From Trichodesmium sp. MAG_R04 (lineage in GTDB: Bacteria; Cyanobacteriota; Cyanobacteriia; Cyanobacteriales; Microcoleaceae), in NCBI GenBank assembly GCA_023356515.1, contig JAKQYG010000236.1, positions 1 through 6,687 on the forward strand: DNA of 6,687 bases, written 5' to 3'. Both the position numbers and the translations under genes were made by a program. This document shows, piece after piece, positions 6,061 to 6,687 of the stretch. The notes beneath the pieces are model-generated. The model saw only the letters and a program-made list of their open reading frames with translations. It ran no database searches and was not told the origin of the DNA. Position 1 is the first letter of the stretch; each line of letters starts with the position of its first letter.

Positions 6061-6687
6061 ATGAATAATCAAAAAGATTGGCAACTTAAAAATTTAGAAG
6101 GGATTCGGGAAAGAATTTCTTGGCTCTATAAACAACCAAATGGGGTGATTTTTTCTCAACCTTCTGGCATACATTTTTTAACTATAAAAAAAGTTCAATT
6201 TATTATTCAGCTAGTATTAGTAGAGCAAGTAACTTTAAAAATGGATTGGGTTCAATCTATACTTAATTTGAATGACCCCATATATTTAATCTTTCCTTAC
6301 ACTCAGGCAATGATGTTAGCTTTGCTTTGGAATAGTCAACCAAAAAAAATTTATATCGCAGGTTTTGGTGGGGGTAGTATTCCTCAAGTTTTACATCACT
6401 ATTTTCCAGATACAATAATAGAATGTACAGAAGTAGATGCTAATATATTGTCAATTGCTCATAAATTTTTCGGAGTAGAATTAAATGAGAGATTAAGAGT
6501 AAAAATTCAAGATGGTAGGGAATATTTAGAAAAACAAAATCAGCATGTTAAGTATGATATTATTATGATTGATGTTGCTTTTGGGAATGGCTATATGTCT
6601 TATAATTTAGCGACTCAAGAATTTTATCAGCTTTGCGATCGCCATTTATCAAAGTCTGGAGTTATAGTTATCAATACATTAAAAAGT
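6061..6687 (+). CDS. Spermidine-synthase-like protein, 5' part
   Basis: An open frame from the ATG at 6061 runs 209 codons to the window edge without a stop. An in-frame TAA at 5995-5997 bounds it upstream and 6061 is the first ATG. The Rossmann motif IYIAGFGGGSIPQ (97-109) followed by ECTEVDANILSIA (121-133), DGREYLE (151-157) and YDIIMIDVAF (165-174) is the order of the spermidine/spermine synthase fold (SAM- or decarboxylated-SAM-binding). The later TQEFYQLCDRHLSKSGVIV also fits the family. The N-terminal 90 residues are not the canonical synthase beta-barrel that I would recognise, and DVAF replaces the usual D-A-x-D segment. It may therefore be a methyltransferase-like or alternative aminopropyltransferase paralogue rather than a true SpeE. 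There are no transmembrane segments in the visible part. Confidence 0.8.
   Translation, partial: MNNQKDWQLKNLEGIRERISWLYKQPNGVIFSQPSGIHFLTIKKVQFIIQLVLVEQVTLKMDWVQSILNLNDPIYLIFPYTQAMMLALLWNSQPKKIYIAGFGGGSIPQVLHHYFPDTIIECTEVDANILSIAHKFFGVELNERLRVKIQDGREYLEKQNQHVKYDIIMIDVAFGNGYMSYNLATQEFYQLCDRHLSKSGVIVINTLKS
6635..6642. repeat. HIP1 octamer
   Basis: A second GCGATCGC copy, within the spermidine-synthase-like gene. Confidence 0.9.

Noticed and set aside
3727..6687. A methylation or modification gene cluster formed by the three Rossmann-fold enzymes
   Set aside because: The genes are divergent or separated by long spacers, belong to unrelated families, and one is an rRNA housekeeping enzyme; their proximity looks coincidental.

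Overview
The window is AT-rich bacterial DNA. Two HIP1 octamers (GCGATCGC) lie inside genes, and the gene set includes a cadherin/Calx-beta surface protein, a secreted SH3-like protein, a THUMP rRNA methyltransferase and a spermidine-synthase-like protein. With the many short inverted-repeat elements and a group II intron fragment, this points to a filamentous cyanobacterium with a repeat-laden genome. Comparison with Trichodesmium, Okeania or Moorea types is inference; no marker gene fixes the genus.

Layout. (1) Positions 1-1625 are the 3' part of a large extracellular adhesin-type gene: two almost identical 100-residue cadherin-like repeats, one Calx-beta domain and an unassigned C-terminus. 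(2) Positions 1626-2530 are a graveyard of mobile DNA. In order they hold a transposase-like C-terminal remnant, a solitary inverted-repeat end, an unassigned stretch, the first ~380 bases of a group II intron, and a 91-bp MITE-like element. The intron keeps its GTGCG start and its exon-binding sites, but has no domain V and no intron protein. (3) Positions 2719-3333 encode a small secreted protein with a signal peptide and a C-terminal SH3-like region. (4) Positions 3409-3652 are a 244-bp non-autonomous element with inverted ends and an 8-bp flanking direct repeat, carrying a short reverse-strand coding remnant. (5) Positions 3727-4452 (minus) encode a small-molecule-type class I methyltransferase, divergent from (6) a THUMP-domain 23S rRNA methyltransferase at 4653-5777. 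(7) After a 283-bp spacer with a further inverted repeat, a spermidine-synthase-like gene starts at 6061 and runs off the window.

The genes do not form an evident operon or pathway. The three Rossmann-fold enzymes on the right are separated by spacers or are divergent. I saw no defence system, CRISPR array, tRNA or rRNA. The most informative finding is the intron fragment: the exon sequence just upstream (IBS1, GTCTAA) is perfectly complementary to the loop of an 8-bp hairpin inside it (EBS1, TTAGAC). It is therefore a genuine 5' intron end still sitting at its original target.
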